Shown here in pieces: positions 33,986 to 43,231 of a stretch of 64,000 bases of DNA (the first letter of the stretch is position 1; every line of letters begins with the position of its first letter). The notes under the pieces are model-generated. The model searched no databases. It was not told the DNA's origin and was given only the letters and a program-made list of their open reading frames with translations. The stretch is from Bog-756 sp963833585 (GTDB taxonomy: Bacteria; Actinomycetota; Acidimicrobiia; Acidimicrobiales; RAAP-2): the NCBI GenBank assembly GCA_963833585.1, contig CAWHYF010000006.1:1178001-1242000 (forward strand), given 5' to 3'. The position numbers and the translations under genes are program-made.

Positions 33986-34902
33986 GCGGGGTCGGCGCCG
34001 GCCACTACGACGAATTCTCGCTGTTCGAGGAGAACGCCACCGAGGTCGGGTTGCCCTGGACCGGGCCCCCCACCGTGCGACGGGAGTCGGTCGAGGTGGC
34101 GCCGGCCCGGCGGGTCAGCGCCCTGGTGTGGGGGACCGAACCGCCCGAGCTCGTCCTCATCCACGGCGGGGGACAGAACGCCCACACCTGGGACACGGTG
34201 GCCCTGGCCCTCGGGCGGCCCCTGGTGGCCGTCGACCTGCCCGGGCACGGCCACTCGGACTGGCCGGGCGACGAGAGCGTGCTCGATCCCCGGGCCATGG
34301 CGGAGGACCTGGCCGTGGTCATCGAACGCCTGGCCCCTTCGGCCCGGCTGGTGGTGGGGATGTCGCTGGGCGGGGCGACCTCCATCGCCCTGGCCCGGGC
34401 CCACCCGCGCCTGGCGGCCAGGCTGGCCCTCGTCGACATCACCCCGGGGGTCACCCGGGAGAAGAGCTCGGACATCGCCGCCTTCCTGGCCGGCCCGGAG
34501 AGCTTCGCATCGTTCGACGAGATCCTCGAGCGCACCATCCAGTTCAACCCGACCCGCTCGGAGTCGTCCCTCCGACGGGGGGTCCTCCACAATTCGGTCC
34601 AGCGCCAGGACGGCACCTGGACGTGGCGCCACCAGCTGGGCCGACCCGCCGGTTCGAGCGGCATGCACGTGGGCTCGGTCGACTTCGGTTCGCTGTGGGA
34701 CGACCTTCAGGCCATCGACGGCCCCGTGCTCCTGGTGCGTGGCGGGCTCTCCCCGGTGGTCGACGACGCCGACGAGGCCGAGTTCCGCCGCCGCCGACCC
34801 GCCGACCGGGTGATCACGGTCGACGGGGCCGGCCACAGCATCCAAGGCGACAAGCCCCTGGAGTTGGCGTCCATCCTCGGCGAGTACCTGACCGGCAGCT
34901 GA
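33982..34902 (+). CDS. Alpha/beta hydrolase
   Basis: A 306-residue protein from GTG 33982. The oxyanion strand is LVLIHGGGQNAHTWDTVAL, the nucleophile elbow GMSLGGATSIALA (Ser), the acid region VLLVRGGLSPVVDD and the His DGAGHSIQGDKP. The N-terminus carries a short lid-like extension (FEENATEVGLPWTGPP) common in actinobacterial members. The start overlaps the LLM oxidoreductase stop as GTGA, so both probably act in one pathway. It is convergent with lon. Confidence 0.88.
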   Translation: MSGVGAGHYDEFSLFEENATEVGLPWTGPPTVRRESVEVAPARRVSALVWGTEPPELVLIHGGGQNAHTWDTVALALGRPLVAVDLPGHGHSDWPGDESVLDPRAMAEDLAVVIERLAPSARLVVGMSLGGATSIALARAHPRLAARLALVDITPGVTREKSSDIAAFLAGPESFASFDEILERTIQFNPTRSESSLRRGVLHNSVQRQDGTWTWRHQLGRPAGSSGMHVGSVDFGSLWDDLQAIDGPVLLVRGGLSPVVDDADEAEFRRRRPADRVITVDGAGHSIQGDKPLELASILGEYLTGS

Positions 34903-34945
34903 CCTTCCGCCCGGCCGGGGACGGTCGGTGGTCAGACCGGGAGGC

Positions 34946-37375
34946 TCAAGCCGCCACCTGTCGGTCGGGGTGGGTGGGCCCACCGCCGACCGCGGTCTGG
35001 ACGCCGTGGTCCAGGGCGGCATCGAGCACCTCGGTGATGTCGGAGGCCAGGTGGAAGGTCATCTCCTCCCGGACCGGCTCGGGGACGTCCTCGAGGTCGG
35101 GACCGTTCCGGATGGGAAGCACCACCGAGGTCAGCCCGGCCCGGTGGGCGGCCAACACCTTTTGACGGACCCCGCCGATGGGCAGGACCCGGCCCTGCAG
35201 CGTGACCTCGCCGGTCATTCCCAGCACGGAGTGCACCGGGAGGCCGCGCAACAGGCTGACCAGGGCCGTGGTCATGGTGACCCCGGCGGAGGGACCGTCC
35301 TTGGGGATGGCACCGGCCGGCACGTGCAGGTGGAACCGCTTGCCGGTGAAGGCGACCGGGTCGATGCCCAACTCGGCGGCGTGGGACCGCACGTAGGAGA
35401 GGGCGATCTCCGCCGACTCCTTCATCACGTCACCCAGCTGGCCGGTGAGGGTCAGACCCTCGGGGCCGTCCATCATGGTGGCTTCGACATACAGCACGTC
35501 CCCCCCGGTCCCGGTGACGGCCAGACCGGTGGCCACGCCGGGCACCGCGGTGCGGTCGGCGGACTCGAAGAAGAAACGCGGGCGCCCCAGCCACTCCCGG
35601 ACGTCGTCGGCGTCGACGCTGATCGGCCCCGGCCTCGGGTCGGAGGCGATGCGGGCCGCCACCTTCCGCAACAGCCGGCCCAGCTCACGCTCGAGCGAGC
35701 GCACCCCGGCTTCGCGGGTGTAGTCGCCCACGATGGCCCGCAGGGCGCCGTCGGTGACGGTCACGTCCTCCGGGCTCAGCGCGGCCCGTTCCCGCTGCCG
35801 CCCCACCAGGTGGTGGCGGGCGATCGCCACCTTCTCGTCCTCGGTGTACCCGTCCAGACGGATGACCTCCATCCGGTCCAGCAACGGACCCGGGATGGTG
35901 TCGACCATGTTGGCCGTAGCCATGAACAGGACCTTGGACAGGTCCAGCTCGACTTCCAGGTAGTGGTCGCGGAACGTGTGGTTCTGAGCCGGGTCCAGCA
36001 CCTCGAGCAGGGCCGAGGACGGATCGCCCCGGTAATCGGCGCCCAGCTTGTCGACCTCGTCCAGCAGGATGACCGGGTTCATGGTTCCGGCCTCCCGCAA
36101 GGCGCGCACCAGCCGCCCGGGCTGGGCCCCCACGTAGGTCCGGCGGTGGCCGCGGATCTCCGCCTCGTCCCGCACCCCGCCCAGTGCCACCCGGACGAAC
36201 GAACGGCCGAGCGCCCGGGCCACCGACTCGCCCAGGGAGGTCTTGCCCACCCCGGGGGGACCGACCAGGGCCAGGATGGCCCCTGCGCCGCGACCGCCGA
36301 CCGGGGCCAGCCCGCGCTCGGACTGCAGCTTGCGCACCGCCAGGTGCTCGAGGATGCGGTCCTTCACATCGGTCAGGCCGTCGTGGTCCTCGTCGAGGAT
36401 GCGGGCGGCCTCGGCCACATCGAGTCGGTCCTCGGACTCCTTGCCCCAGGGCAGCTCGAAGACGGTGTCCAACCACGTCCTGATCCATCCGTGCTCGGGA
36501 TTCTGCTCGCTCATCCGCTCGAGCTTGTCGATCTCCCGTTCCACGGCCTTGGCCACGGCCTCGGGCAGCTGGCGGTCGGCCAGCCTCGTCCGGTAGTCAT
36601 CGGGCTCGCCGTCCTCCCCCGAGCCCATCTGGCCCAGCTCCTTCTTGATCGACTCCAGTTGCCGGCGGAGCAGGAACTCGCGCTGGGTCTTCTCCATTCC
36701 TTCCTCGACATCGGTCTTGATCCGCTCGCGCAGGGTCAGGTCGGCCAGGACCTCCCGCGACCAGGCGATGACCAGGCGGAGCCGCGCCGCCACGTCCAGC
36801 GTCTCCAGCACCTGGACCTTCTGGGCCAGGGAGAGGTCGGGGGAGTACCCGGCCATGTCGGCCACCCGGCCGGGCTCGGTCACCTCCGCCAGGCGCTCGG
36901 CCAGCCGACCCGCTCCCCGGCTCAGGAGGATGTTCTCCACCACGGCCCGGTACTCACGGGCCAGCTCGATGGCCTCCTCCGTCACGGCGCCCTCCGGCAC
37001 CACCTCCACCTCGACCCACAGGGCGTGCCCGGTGCCGGGCACCGCGGTGCCCAGCCGGGCCCGCTCCACGCCGCGCACCGCCACCGCCGGCATGCCCCCC
37101 GGCAGCTCCCCGGCCTCCATGACCTCGGCCACCGCGCCCACCGAGGCGTACTTGCCGTCGATGAACGGGACGATGACGAAGCGGCCGGCCGCGGCCTTGG
37201 CGGCCTCGGTGGCGGCGCGGGCCTCGTCGGACTCGAGCGCCATGGTGAACACCATCCCCGGCAGCACCACCCCCGAGGTCAGGGGCAGCAGGGGCAGGTT
37301 CTGGACCGCGGCCGGGGCGCCGGCATCGGTCACCTCCGTGGTCCCCCCCGTGTTCTCCTCCGTCGTTTCGTCCAT
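34946..37375 (-). CDS. lon: ATP-dependent protease Lon
   Basis: An 809-residue Lon from ATG 37375 (ATG-like start 37393 adds six residues). It has a LON substrate-binding domain (about 25-215), a coiled middle region, an AAA+ module with Walker A GPPGVGKTSLGESV near residue 370 and Walker B VILLDEVDKLG, and a C-terminal serine protease domain with the catalytic Ser in PKDGPSAGVT (about 694) and Lys about 43 residues later. It degrades misfolded and regulatory proteins. Lon is present in only some actinobacteria. A 7-bp inverted repeat lies in its 5' leader. Confidence 0.96.
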   Translation of the reverse strand: MDETTEENTGGTTEVTDAGAPAAVQNLPLLPLTSGVVLPGMVFTMALESDEARAATEAAKAAAGRFVIVPFIDGKYASVGAVAEVMEAGELPGGMPAVAVRGVERARLGTAVPGTGHALWVEVEVVPEGAVTEEAIELAREYRAVVENILLSRGAGRLAERLAEVTEPGRVADMAGYSPDLSLAQKVQVLETLDVAARLRLVIAWSREVLADLTLRERIKTDVEEGMEKTQREFLLRRQLESIKKELGQMGSGEDGEPDDYRTRLADRQLPEAVAKAVEREIDKLERMSEQNPEHGWIRTWLDTVFELPWGKESEDRLDVAEAARILDEDHDGLTDVKDRILEHLAVRKLQSERGLAPVGGRGAGAILALVGPPGVGKTSLGESVARALGRSFVRVALGGVRDEAEIRGHRRTYVGAQPGRLVRALREAGTMNPVILLDEVDKLGADYRGDPSSALLEVLDPAQNHTFRDHYLEVELDLSKVLFMATANMVDTIPGPLLDRMEVIRLDGYTEDEKVAIARHHLVGRQRERAALSPEDVTVTDGALRAIVGDYTREAGVRSLERELGRLLRKVAARIASDPRPGPISVDADDVREWLGRPRFFFESADRTAVPGVATGLAVTGTGGDVLYVEATMMDGPEGLTLTGQLGDVMKESAEIALSYVRSHAAELGIDPVAFTGKRFHLHVPAGAIPKDGPSAGVTMTTALVSLLRGLPVHSVLGMTGEVTLQGRVLPIGGVRQKVLAAHRAGLTSVVLPIRNGPDLEDVPEPVREEMTFHLASDITEVLDAALDHGVQTAVGGGPTHPDRQVAA

Positions 37376-37422
37376 GGTTCCTCCAGGCGTCACCAGTCTC
37401 TTCGTGCTCCAGGGTTGAACCA

Positions 37423-37445
37423 GGGGAATCGAACGTGTATTCCCC
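37423..37445. promoter_or_regulatory. Inverted repeat in the lon leader
   Basis: GGGGAAT (37423-37429) and ATTCCCC (37439-37445) form a perfect 7-bp inverted repeat with a 9-bp centre. It is about 50-70 bp upstream of lon. The centre includes CGAAC, a half-site of the actinobacterial LexA box, but the other half does not match. It could be a repressor site or an mRNA hairpin. Confidence 0.45.
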
Positions 37446-37740
37446 CCGGGACCGGCTCCGTCGCCGCACCTCCTCCCGAACCCCGCCGGCCATCGGCCAA
37501 AAGCCCAGCTGGGGCCGGGTAAGGCCGAACGGGACCACGGTCGGCTTCGCCGGTCGAGCGACCCGGCGGCCTCCGTGCACGGGCCCGGCCAGGAGCTGCC
37601 GGGCCCCCCGGGGCCACCGGCAGGAAGCGTGCCGCGGGTGGCCCGCTCGCCGACACGGCCCGGTCCCGAGGCAACACCAGGTGGCCGACCACTCGCTCTG
37701 GGCGGGTGCTCAGCCGCAATTCATCACAAGAGCACGCAGT

Positions 37741-37784
37741 GTTCGTGCTGTGTTCACCCCAGGTTTGCCGGACGTTCACTTCCG
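37741..37784 (+). promoter_or_regulatory. Tandem PHO box upstream of pstS
   Basis: Four consecutive 11-bp direct repeat units are GTTCGTGCTGT, GTTCACCCCAG, GTTTGCCGGAC and GTTCACTTCCG. Each starts with GTT(C/T), and two match GTTCAC. Actinobacterial PhoP binds 11-bp direct repeats of the GTTCACC type upstream of pst genes. The block ends 100 bp before the pstS start, which fits phosphate-starvation activation. Confidence 0.75.
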
Positions 37785-37883
37785 GTCGTTACGGTCTCCC
37801 CGGGGCGTCCGATGCGTCCTGAGCACGGGCGGAACGAGCCCGTGCCCCGATCAAGTTGGAACCTCAGGGAGGTCAGATCACCA

Positions 37884-39080
37884 GTGGACTCAGGAACTAC
37901 TTCCGCCCATGCGGCGACGGGGTCGCCTCGCAGGACCAAGCGCATCGTCGCCGTAGGCCTGGTCGCCGGGGGGATCCTCCTGGCCGCCTGCAGTTCGTCG
38001 TCCACGCCGGCCACCACGACGACCGCCCCTCCCGGAGGCAAGCTGACCGGGGACAACGCCAAGTACCTGGCCTCCGACCTGAAGGCCCCGGCCGGGACGC
38101 TCACCGCGGCCGGCTCGACCTTCGTGCAGCCGTTCTTCACCAAGGCCTTCTTCACCTACAGCTCGAAGAACCAGGGCCTCCAGGTGAACTACTCGGGCGT
38201 GGGTAGCGGCACCGGCATCTCCGACTTCCAGGCCGGATCGGTCAACTTCGCCGCCTCCGACGTGCCCATGTCCACCTCGGACCTGGCCAAGGTGCCGGCG
38301 TCGTCCGGACCGGTGGTCCAGGTCCCCGACATCCTCGGGGGCGTGGCCGTGGCCTACAACCTGCCCGGCGTGAGCGGGCATCTCAAACTCGATGCCACCA
38401 CCATCGCCGGCATCTTCCAAGGCACCATCACCACCTGGAATGCCGCTCCGATCAAGGCCCTCAACCCGGGTGTGACGCTGCCCAGCAACGCCATCGTCCC
38501 CGAGGTTCGGGCCGACAGCTCGGGCACCACCTACATCTTCACCGACTACGCCGCCAAGGCCGCGGGGACGGCGTGGACCCTGGGGACCTCCAAGACCATC
38601 ACCTGGCCCTCGGTGGCGGTGCAGACCCCGAAGAACTCGGGGGTGGCCTCCAGCATCCAGTCCACTCCGTACTCGATCGGCTACATCGAACTGGGCTACG
38701 CCATCCAGAACCACTTCAACTACGCCTCGGTGAAGAACGCCGCCGGCAACTTCGTGGTCCCCTCCATCGCCACCGTGGCCGCCGACGCCGACCAGGTGCC
38801 CAGCGTCACACCCACCGCCTTCTCCATCGTCAACGAGCCCGGGGCCACCAGCTACCCGATCGCCGGCTACAGCTGGGCCATCCTGCTGCAGAAGCAGGCC
38901 AGCGCCACCACCGGCGCCGGGGCGGTGAAGGTCCTGGACTGGACGACCCACACCGGGGGCGGCCAGGACTTGGCCGCCGGCCTCGACTACGTGGCGCTGC
39001 CGCCCAACATCCAGAACGAGGTCCGTACGTCCCTACTCACGGTGACCGGACCCAGTGGCCAGAAGCTGCTCACCAAGTAG
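37884..39080 (+). CDS. pstS: Phosphate ABC transporter, substrate-binding lipoprotein
   Basis: A 398-residue PstS from GTG 37884, with GGGAGG about 10 bp upstream. A lipoprotein signal peptide ends in LAAC with Cys at residue 36. A Ser/Thr/Pro linker follows, then the PstS fold: TAAGSTFVQPFF, SGVGSGTGISDFQAGSVNFAASDVPM, ITTWNAAPIKALNPG, RADSSGTTYIFTDY (phosphate contacts) and GYIELGYA. It binds phosphate outside the membrane and delivers it to PstCA. First gene of pstSCAB. Confidence 0.96.
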   Translation: MDSGTTSAHAATGSPRRTKRIVAVGLVAGGILLAACSSSSTPATTTTAPPGGKLTGDNAKYLASDLKAPAGTLTAAGSTFVQPFFTKAFFTYSSKNQGLQVNYSGVGSGTGISDFQAGSVNFAASDVPMSTSDLAKVPASSGPVVQVPDILGGVAVAYNLPGVSGHLKLDATTIAGIFQGTITTWNAAPIKALNPGVTLPSNAIVPEVRADSSGTTYIFTDYAAKAAGTAWTLGTSKTITWPSVAVQTPKNSGVASSIQSTPYSIGYIELGYAIQNHFNYASVKNAAGNFVVPSIATVAADADQVPSVTPTAFSIVNEPGATSYPIAGYSWAILLQKQASATTGAGAVKVLDWTTHTGGGQDLAAGLDYVALPPNIQNEVRTSLLTVTGPSGQKLLTK

Positions 39081-39126
39081 GAATCCATACCGCCTTCGAC
39101 GGGCGGGGAGGGGCTGACATCACGCT

Positions 39127-40101
39127 GTGACCACAACACAGACACCGACACCGGGGAGTGCGAAGCGGGGCGGTCGCTTCGCACTCCCCAACGGTGCCTA
39201 CCGGGGCATCCTGATTGCCATGGTGGCGATCTTCGTCGCGCTCGTGGCCTGGTACGTGATCTCGATCATCGTCCAGTCCAAGCCGGCCTTCTCCACCCTC
39301 GGCTTCTCGTGGATCTTCCAGAAGGTCTGGGATCCCAACCACCAGAAGTACGGGCTGCTCCCGTTCATCCTGGGCACCATCGAGACCACGGCCATCGCCC
39401 TGGTGCTGGCCGTCCCCATCGGACTGGGCACGGCCATCGCCCTGGCCCATCTGGTCCCCGACCGCATCCGACCCCCGCTGTCGACGGCCGTCGAGCTCCT
39501 GGCCGCGGTGCCCAGCGTGGTCTACGGACTGTGGGGGCTCATCGTGCTGGCGCCGCTCTTCCGGGAGCACGTCGAGCCCTTCCTGACCTCGGTGTTCGGG
39601 TGGACGGGCCTGTTCGACGGACCCGACAACGGGGTCGGCCTGCTGCTGGCCGGGGTGATCCTCTTCGTGATGGTCCTTCCCACCATGGTGGCCATCTCCC
39701 GTGACGTGCTGGCCGTGGTGCCGAAGGAGCAGGTCGAGGGAGCCATGGCCCTCGGGGCCACCCGCTGGCAGGTCCTCCGCAAGGTGGTCATCCCCGGGGC
39801 CCGCACCGGCATCCTGGGCGGATTCACGCTGGCCATGGGCCGGGCCCTCGGCGAGACGGTGGCGGTGGCCCTGGTCATCGGCAACTCGCCCTTCATCGCC
39901 CACTCCATCAAGTCCCCGGCGGCCACCCTGGCCTCGCTCATCGTCAACAACTTCGGGGAGGCCACCGGCACCGAGCTCAGCGCCCTGTTCGGCGCCGGCC
40001 TGGTGCTGCTGCTCATCGGGGTGGCGGTCAACGCCCTGGCCCGTGTGCTGGTCCACGGGACGGCCCGGGCCGGCGGTGCCGCCTCGGTGGCGGTGGCCTG
40101 A
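39127..40101 (+). CDS. pstC: Phosphate ABC transporter permease PstC
   Basis: A 324-residue permease with six or seven transmembrane helices. It has GTIETTAIALVLAVPIGLGTAIAL, the conserved LAAVPSVVYGLWGLIVLAPL segment and the cytoplasmic EAA-like loop KEQVEGAMALGATRWQVLRKVVIPGARTGILGG. GTG 39127 is 46 bp after pstS. The TGATG overlap couples it to pstA. Confidence 0.95.
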   Translation: MTTTQTPTPGSAKRGGRFALPNGAYRGILIAMVAIFVALVAWYVISIIVQSKPAFSTLGFSWIFQKVWDPNHQKYGLLPFILGTIETTAIALVLAVPIGLGTAIALAHLVPDRIRPPLSTAVELLAAVPSVVYGLWGLIVLAPLFREHVEPFLTSVFGWTGLFDGPDNGVGLLLAGVILFVMVLPTMVAISRDVLAVVPKEQVEGAMALGATRWQVLRKVVIPGARTGILGGFTLAMGRALGETVAVALVIGNSPFIAHSIKSPAATLASLIVNNFGEATGTELSALFGAGLVLLLIGVAVNALARVLVHGTARAGGAASVAVA

Positions 40102-41012
40102 TGACCACCCTCAGCTTCGACGCCTCGACCGACCCCATCCTGGTCCGCCGGGAGCGCATCCAGGGCATGGCTGCGGCCTCCCTGGGCCGACGGAAGGTCT
40201 ATTCGAAGATCGCCGTGGGCATCTGCTGGGTCTTCCTGGGCATCGCCATCGTGCCCCTGGTGGCGGTCGTCGTCTACGTGGTGATCAAGGGTCTGCCCGC
40301 CTGGAGCACCGACTTCTTCACGAAACCGACCTATCCGGAGGGAATCCCCGGCGGGGGGGTGTGGAACGCCATCGTGGGCACCGCCGAGATCGGGTTCATC
40401 GCCACCGCCGTCACCGTGCCGCTGGGCCTGCTGTGCGGGCTGTTCCTGGCCGAGTCGGACGGCAGGGTCGCCGCCGCCGTCCGATTCGCCGCCGACGTGA
40501 TGACCGGGGTGCCCTCCATCACCGTCGGCATCTTCGGCTACATCGCCATCGTGAAGAACTTCGGCTACAGCGGGCTGGCCGGTGCCTTCTCCATCGGGAT
40601 CATCATGCTGCCGGTCATCATCCGGGCCGGGGAGACGGCCATCCGGGGCGTACCCGGCCACCTGAACGAGGCGGCCATGGCCCTCGGGGCCCGCAAGGCC
40701 ACCATCGCCCGGCGGGTGGTGGTCCCCGCGGCGATGCCCGGCATCATCACCGGCGGCCTGCTGGCCGTGGCCCGGGGCCTGGGTGAGACCGCACCCCTCC
40801 TCCTGACCATCTTCGGCAACGAGTACATGCAGTGGAATCCCACCAAGCCGATGAACGCCCTGCCCCTGGTCATCTACAACAACAGCAGCCAGCCCTACGC
40901 CGACCTGGTCCAGATCGCCTGGGGGGCGGCGCTGCTGCTGATGGTGATCGTGCTGGTGCTGAGTGTCGGGAGCCGCGTCCTCGCGGCCGTCCTGCAAAAG
41001 GAGAGACGATGA
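40101..41012 (+). CDS. pstA: Phosphate ABC transporter permease PstA
   Basis: A 303-residue permease. Transmembrane helices include AVGICWVFLGIAIVPLVAVV. The conserved parts are GGGVWNAIVGTAEIGFIATAVTVPLGLLCGLFLAE, TGVPSITVGIFGYIAI and the EAA loop NEAAMALGARKATIARRVVVPAAMPGIITG. It pairs with PstC to form the phosphate channel. The ATG 40101 shares a base with the pstC stop, and its own stop overlaps pstB as ATGA. Confidence 0.95.
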   Translation: MTTLSFDASTDPILVRRERIQGMAAASLGRRKVYSKIAVGICWVFLGIAIVPLVAVVVYVVIKGLPAWSTDFFTKPTYPEGIPGGGVWNAIVGTAEIGFIATAVTVPLGLLCGLFLAESDGRVAAAVRFAADVMTGVPSITVGIFGYIAIVKNFGYSGLAGAFSIGIIMLPVIIRAGETAIRGVPGHLNEAAMALGARKATIARRVVVPAAMPGIITGGLLAVARGLGETAPLLLTIFGNEYMQWNPTKPMNALPLVIYNNSSQPYADLVQIAWGAALLLMVIVLVLSVGSRVLAAVLQKERR

Positions 41013-41857
41013 TCGATCCCACCACCCCTCTGGAGAAAGGCGTCTCCTTGAACACCGCCCAGGTGCTGCTCGAACCGCCGGCTGGCCCCCGGGTCATGCA
41101 CCTCGACGACGTGACGGTGTCCTTCGCCGGACGCAAGGCGGTCCGCGACGTGAGCTTCGACGTCCACGAAGGGGAGATCACCGCGCTCATCGGGCCCTCC
41201 GGTTCGGGCAAGACCACGCTGTTGCGCGCCCTCAACCGCATGCACGACACGGTCCGGACCGCCTCGGTCACCGGCCGGATCATGCTGGGTGACACCGACG
41301 TCTGTGCCGGCTCCACCGATGCCACTCTGCTCCGCAGCCGGGTGGGGATGGTCTTTCAGCGTCCCAACCCCTTCCCCACCATGAGCATCTACGAGAACGC
41401 CGTGGCGGGACTGAAGTTCAACGGCGTCCGCAAGAAGGCACTACTCGACGAGGCCGCCGAGTCGGCCCTCGTCGCCGCCGCCCTGTGGGACAGTGTGCGG
41501 GACCGTCTCAAGGCCCACGCCTCCACCCTCTCCGGTGGTGAGCAGCAGCGGCTGTGCATCGCCCGGGCGTTGGCCGTGGAGCCCGAAGTGTTGTTGATGG
41601 ACGAACCCACCTCGGCCCTCGATCCCATCGCCACCAAGCGGATCGAGGAGCTGGTCGGCGAGCTGAAGCACCGGGTCACCATCATCATCGTGACCCACAA
41701 CATGCAACAGGCCATGCGGGTGTCCGACCGGTGCGCCTTCCTGCTCATGGGCGAGGACAAGGCGGGGGAGCTCATCGAGTTCGGCCCGACGGCCAAGCTG
41801 TTCAGCGAGCCGACCGACGCACGGACCCTCGACTACGTCAACGGCCGCTTCGGTTGA
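41009..41857 (+). CDS. pstB: Phosphate ABC transporter ATP-binding protein PstB
   Basis: A 282-residue ATPase from ATG 41009, with AAGGAGAG upstream. It has Walker A GPSGSGKTTLLRALNRMHD, the Q-loop VFQRPNPFPTMSIYEN, signature LSGGEQQRLCIARALA, Walker B VLLMDEPTSALDP and the H-loop VTHNMQQAMRVSDRCAFLLMG. It ends in the usual DYVNGRFG. It powers PstCA. No phoU follows the operon, which is unusual for a pst locus. The stop sits in a palindrome shared with the convergent response regulator. Confidence 0.96.
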   Translation: MIDPTTPLEKGVSLNTAQVLLEPPAGPRVMHLDDVTVSFAGRKAVRDVSFDVHEGEITALIGPSGSGKTTLLRALNRMHDTVRTASVTGRIMLGDTDVCAGSTDATLLRSRVGMVFQRPNPFPTMSIYENAVAGLKFNGVRKKALLDEAAESALVAAALWDSVRDRLKAHASTLSGGEQQRLCIARALAVEPEVLLMDEPTSALDPIATKRIEELVGELKHRVTIIIVTHNMQQAMRVSDRCAFLLMGEDKAGELIEFGPTAKLFSEPTDARTLDYVNGRFG

Positions 41858-41872
41858 GCCCACCGGTGGGCT
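41857..41872. terminator. Perfect palindrome joining the pstB and response-regulator stops
   Basis: AGCCCACCGGTGGGCT is a 16-bp perfect palindrome (6-bp stem, CCGG loop). It begins on the last base of the pstB stop and reaches into the stop codon of the convergent response regulator, so it can form the same hairpin in both transcripts. There is no T-run. Confidence 0.6.
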
Positions 41873-42708
41873 AGGCGCTGACGGCCTGGCCCCGGCTGTC
41901 ACACCCGGCGCCCGGGGCGGACGAGGGGGGCGGTGGCGGGTAGGGAGTGCCGTCGGGGTCGATGCGGAACCCGACGCCGCGCACCGTCACGATGTAGCGG
42001 GGCTCGGCCGGATCCGGTTCCAGCTTGGCCCGGAGCCGGTGGATGTGGGTGTCGAGGGTGCGGCTGTCCGAGAGGTAGCGGTCCGGCCACAGCAGGTCGA
42101 TCAGCTCGTCCCGGGTCCGCACCCAACGTGGCGGGGAGAGCAGCACGGCCAGCAGGTCGAACTCCCGACGCGACAGATGGGTCCGGGCACCGTCCACGGT
42201 GACCTCCCGGCGCACGAAGTCCACGGTCACCGATCCGAAGGTGGTGGCCGGCCGGGATGCGTCGTCGGGTCCATCCCGGCCCGGGACGAGGGAGGGGGTC
42301 GGGTACTCCGCCAGCGGCGCCGTCGGCCGTGGCCCTCCGCCGGAGGATGGCGTTCATCCGGGCCACCAGCTCCCGGAGCCGGAACGGCTTGGTGACGTAG
42401 CCGGAGGCCCCCAGCTCGAAGCCCAGCACCACGTCCAGCTCGGCGTCGACGGCGCTGACCATCACGATGGGGGCGGGGGAGAGTTCCCGCATCCGTCGGC
42501 ACACCTCGATGCCCCGCATGCCGGGGAGGAGGATGTCGAGGAGCACGATGTCCGGCGGGCGCTCCGCGAACAGGCGGAGGGCCTCGATGCCGTCCGCGGC
42601 CACCTGGACGTCGAAGCCCTCCCGGGCCAGGCCCGAGCACAGCGCCTCCCGGTAGGACTCCTCGTCCTCCACCACGAGGACCCGGATCCGCTCGTCGTCG
42701 ATGACCAT
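41871..42708 (-). CDS. phoP: OmpR/PhoB-type response regulator, likely phosphate-responsive (frameshifted in this sequence)
   Basis: From ATG 42708 the frame encodes a receiver domain: VLVVEDEESYREAL, phospho-Asp in IVLLDILLPGMRG, and VTKPF with the conserved Lys. About residue 120, near 42333-42345, homology moves to another frame that gives a complete winged-helix effector (LSRREFDLLAVLLS, YLSDSRTLDTHIHRLRAKLE, IVTVRGVGFRI). The span is 3n+1, so one extra base in the CGGCGGAGGG stretch explains it. No histidine kinase is next to it. The convergent position beside pstSCAB and a PHO box 75 bp upstream support a PhoP/RegX3-like role; the gene name is by inference. Confidence 0.82.
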
Positions 42709-42782
42709 GGGCCTGCTTCAAACCTCCTGATCGGAGCGTACGGAGGCCAGATGAACGGGGGACGACCGCCGTGCGACACCGG

Positions 42783-42800
42783 GGTGATCGTTGCGTGAAC
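42783..42800 (-). promoter_or_regulatory. PHO box upstream of the response regulator
   Basis: On the minus strand GTTCACG-CAAC-GATCACC gives two 7-mers at 11-bp spacing, the form of the actinobacterial PHO box core. A further GTTCATC lies downstream in phase. It is about 75 bp upstream of the response-regulator start, which suggests autoregulation like that of phoP in streptomycetes. Confidence 0.6.
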
Positions 42801-42862
42801 ATTGGGGGTCACGGGCTGCGGCCCTGGTCAGCGGCCCGATCCGGTCCGGGCCCGACGTGGCG

Positions 42863-43231
42863 TCAGGCGGCAGAGCCGAGGGCCACGCCCAACGCCGCGG
42901 CCCCGAGGCCGAGGACCAGGCTGACCGCCACGTTGAGCAGGGACGGGACCCACCGTCCGGCCTCGGCCAGGCGGACCGAGTCGAAGGTGAAGGTGGAGAA
43001 GGTGGTGTAGGCACCGATCAGCCCGGTGCCGGCCACGGTCAACCAGGTGGACGACACCCCGTGATGGAGGGCCGAGCCGGTCAGGAACCCCAGCACGAGT
43101 GACCCGGTGAGGTTGATCACCATGGTGCCGAACGGGAAGTCGGAGCCGGACATCCCCTGGACGGCGTGGTCCACCAGGTAGCGCAGCACCGCACCGCAGG
43201 CACCGGCCACCGCCACCTCGAGCACCGTCAC
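42863..43231 (-). CDS. crcB: Fluoride channel subunit CrcB/Fluc (second copy)
   Basis: A 122-residue Fluc protein from GTG 43231. It has four hydrophobic helices with GACGAVLRYLVDHA, FPFGTMVINLTGSLVLGFL (the conserved Asn of helix 2) and GLIGAYTTFSTFTFDSVRL (the Phe-box and TTFST break). It exports fluoride. The start overlaps the first crcB stop as GTGA. Tandem crcB genes typically form heterodimeric channels. Confidence 0.94.
   Translation of the reverse strand: MTVLEVAVAGACGAVLRYLVDHAVQGMSGSDFPFGTMVINLTGSLVLGFLTGSALHHGVSSTWLTVAGTGLIGAYTTFSTFTFDSVRLAEAGRWVPSLLNVAVSLVLGLGAAALGVALGSAA

Larger units (their letters stand above)
37376..37883. other. lon-pstS intergenic region
   Basis: This gap of about 500 bp separates divergent lon and pstS. 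It contains an inverted repeat near lon (37423-37445) and a tandem PHO box near pstS (37741-37784), both listed separately. The reading frame that continues upstream of pstS through this region has arbitrary composition and no signal peptide, so it is not counted as coding. Confidence 0.7.

Noticed and set aside
37423..37445. tRNA T-arm (GTTCGATTCC on the minus strand)
   Set aside because: No acceptor, D or anticodon stem can be formed around it; it is part of a simple inverted repeat.
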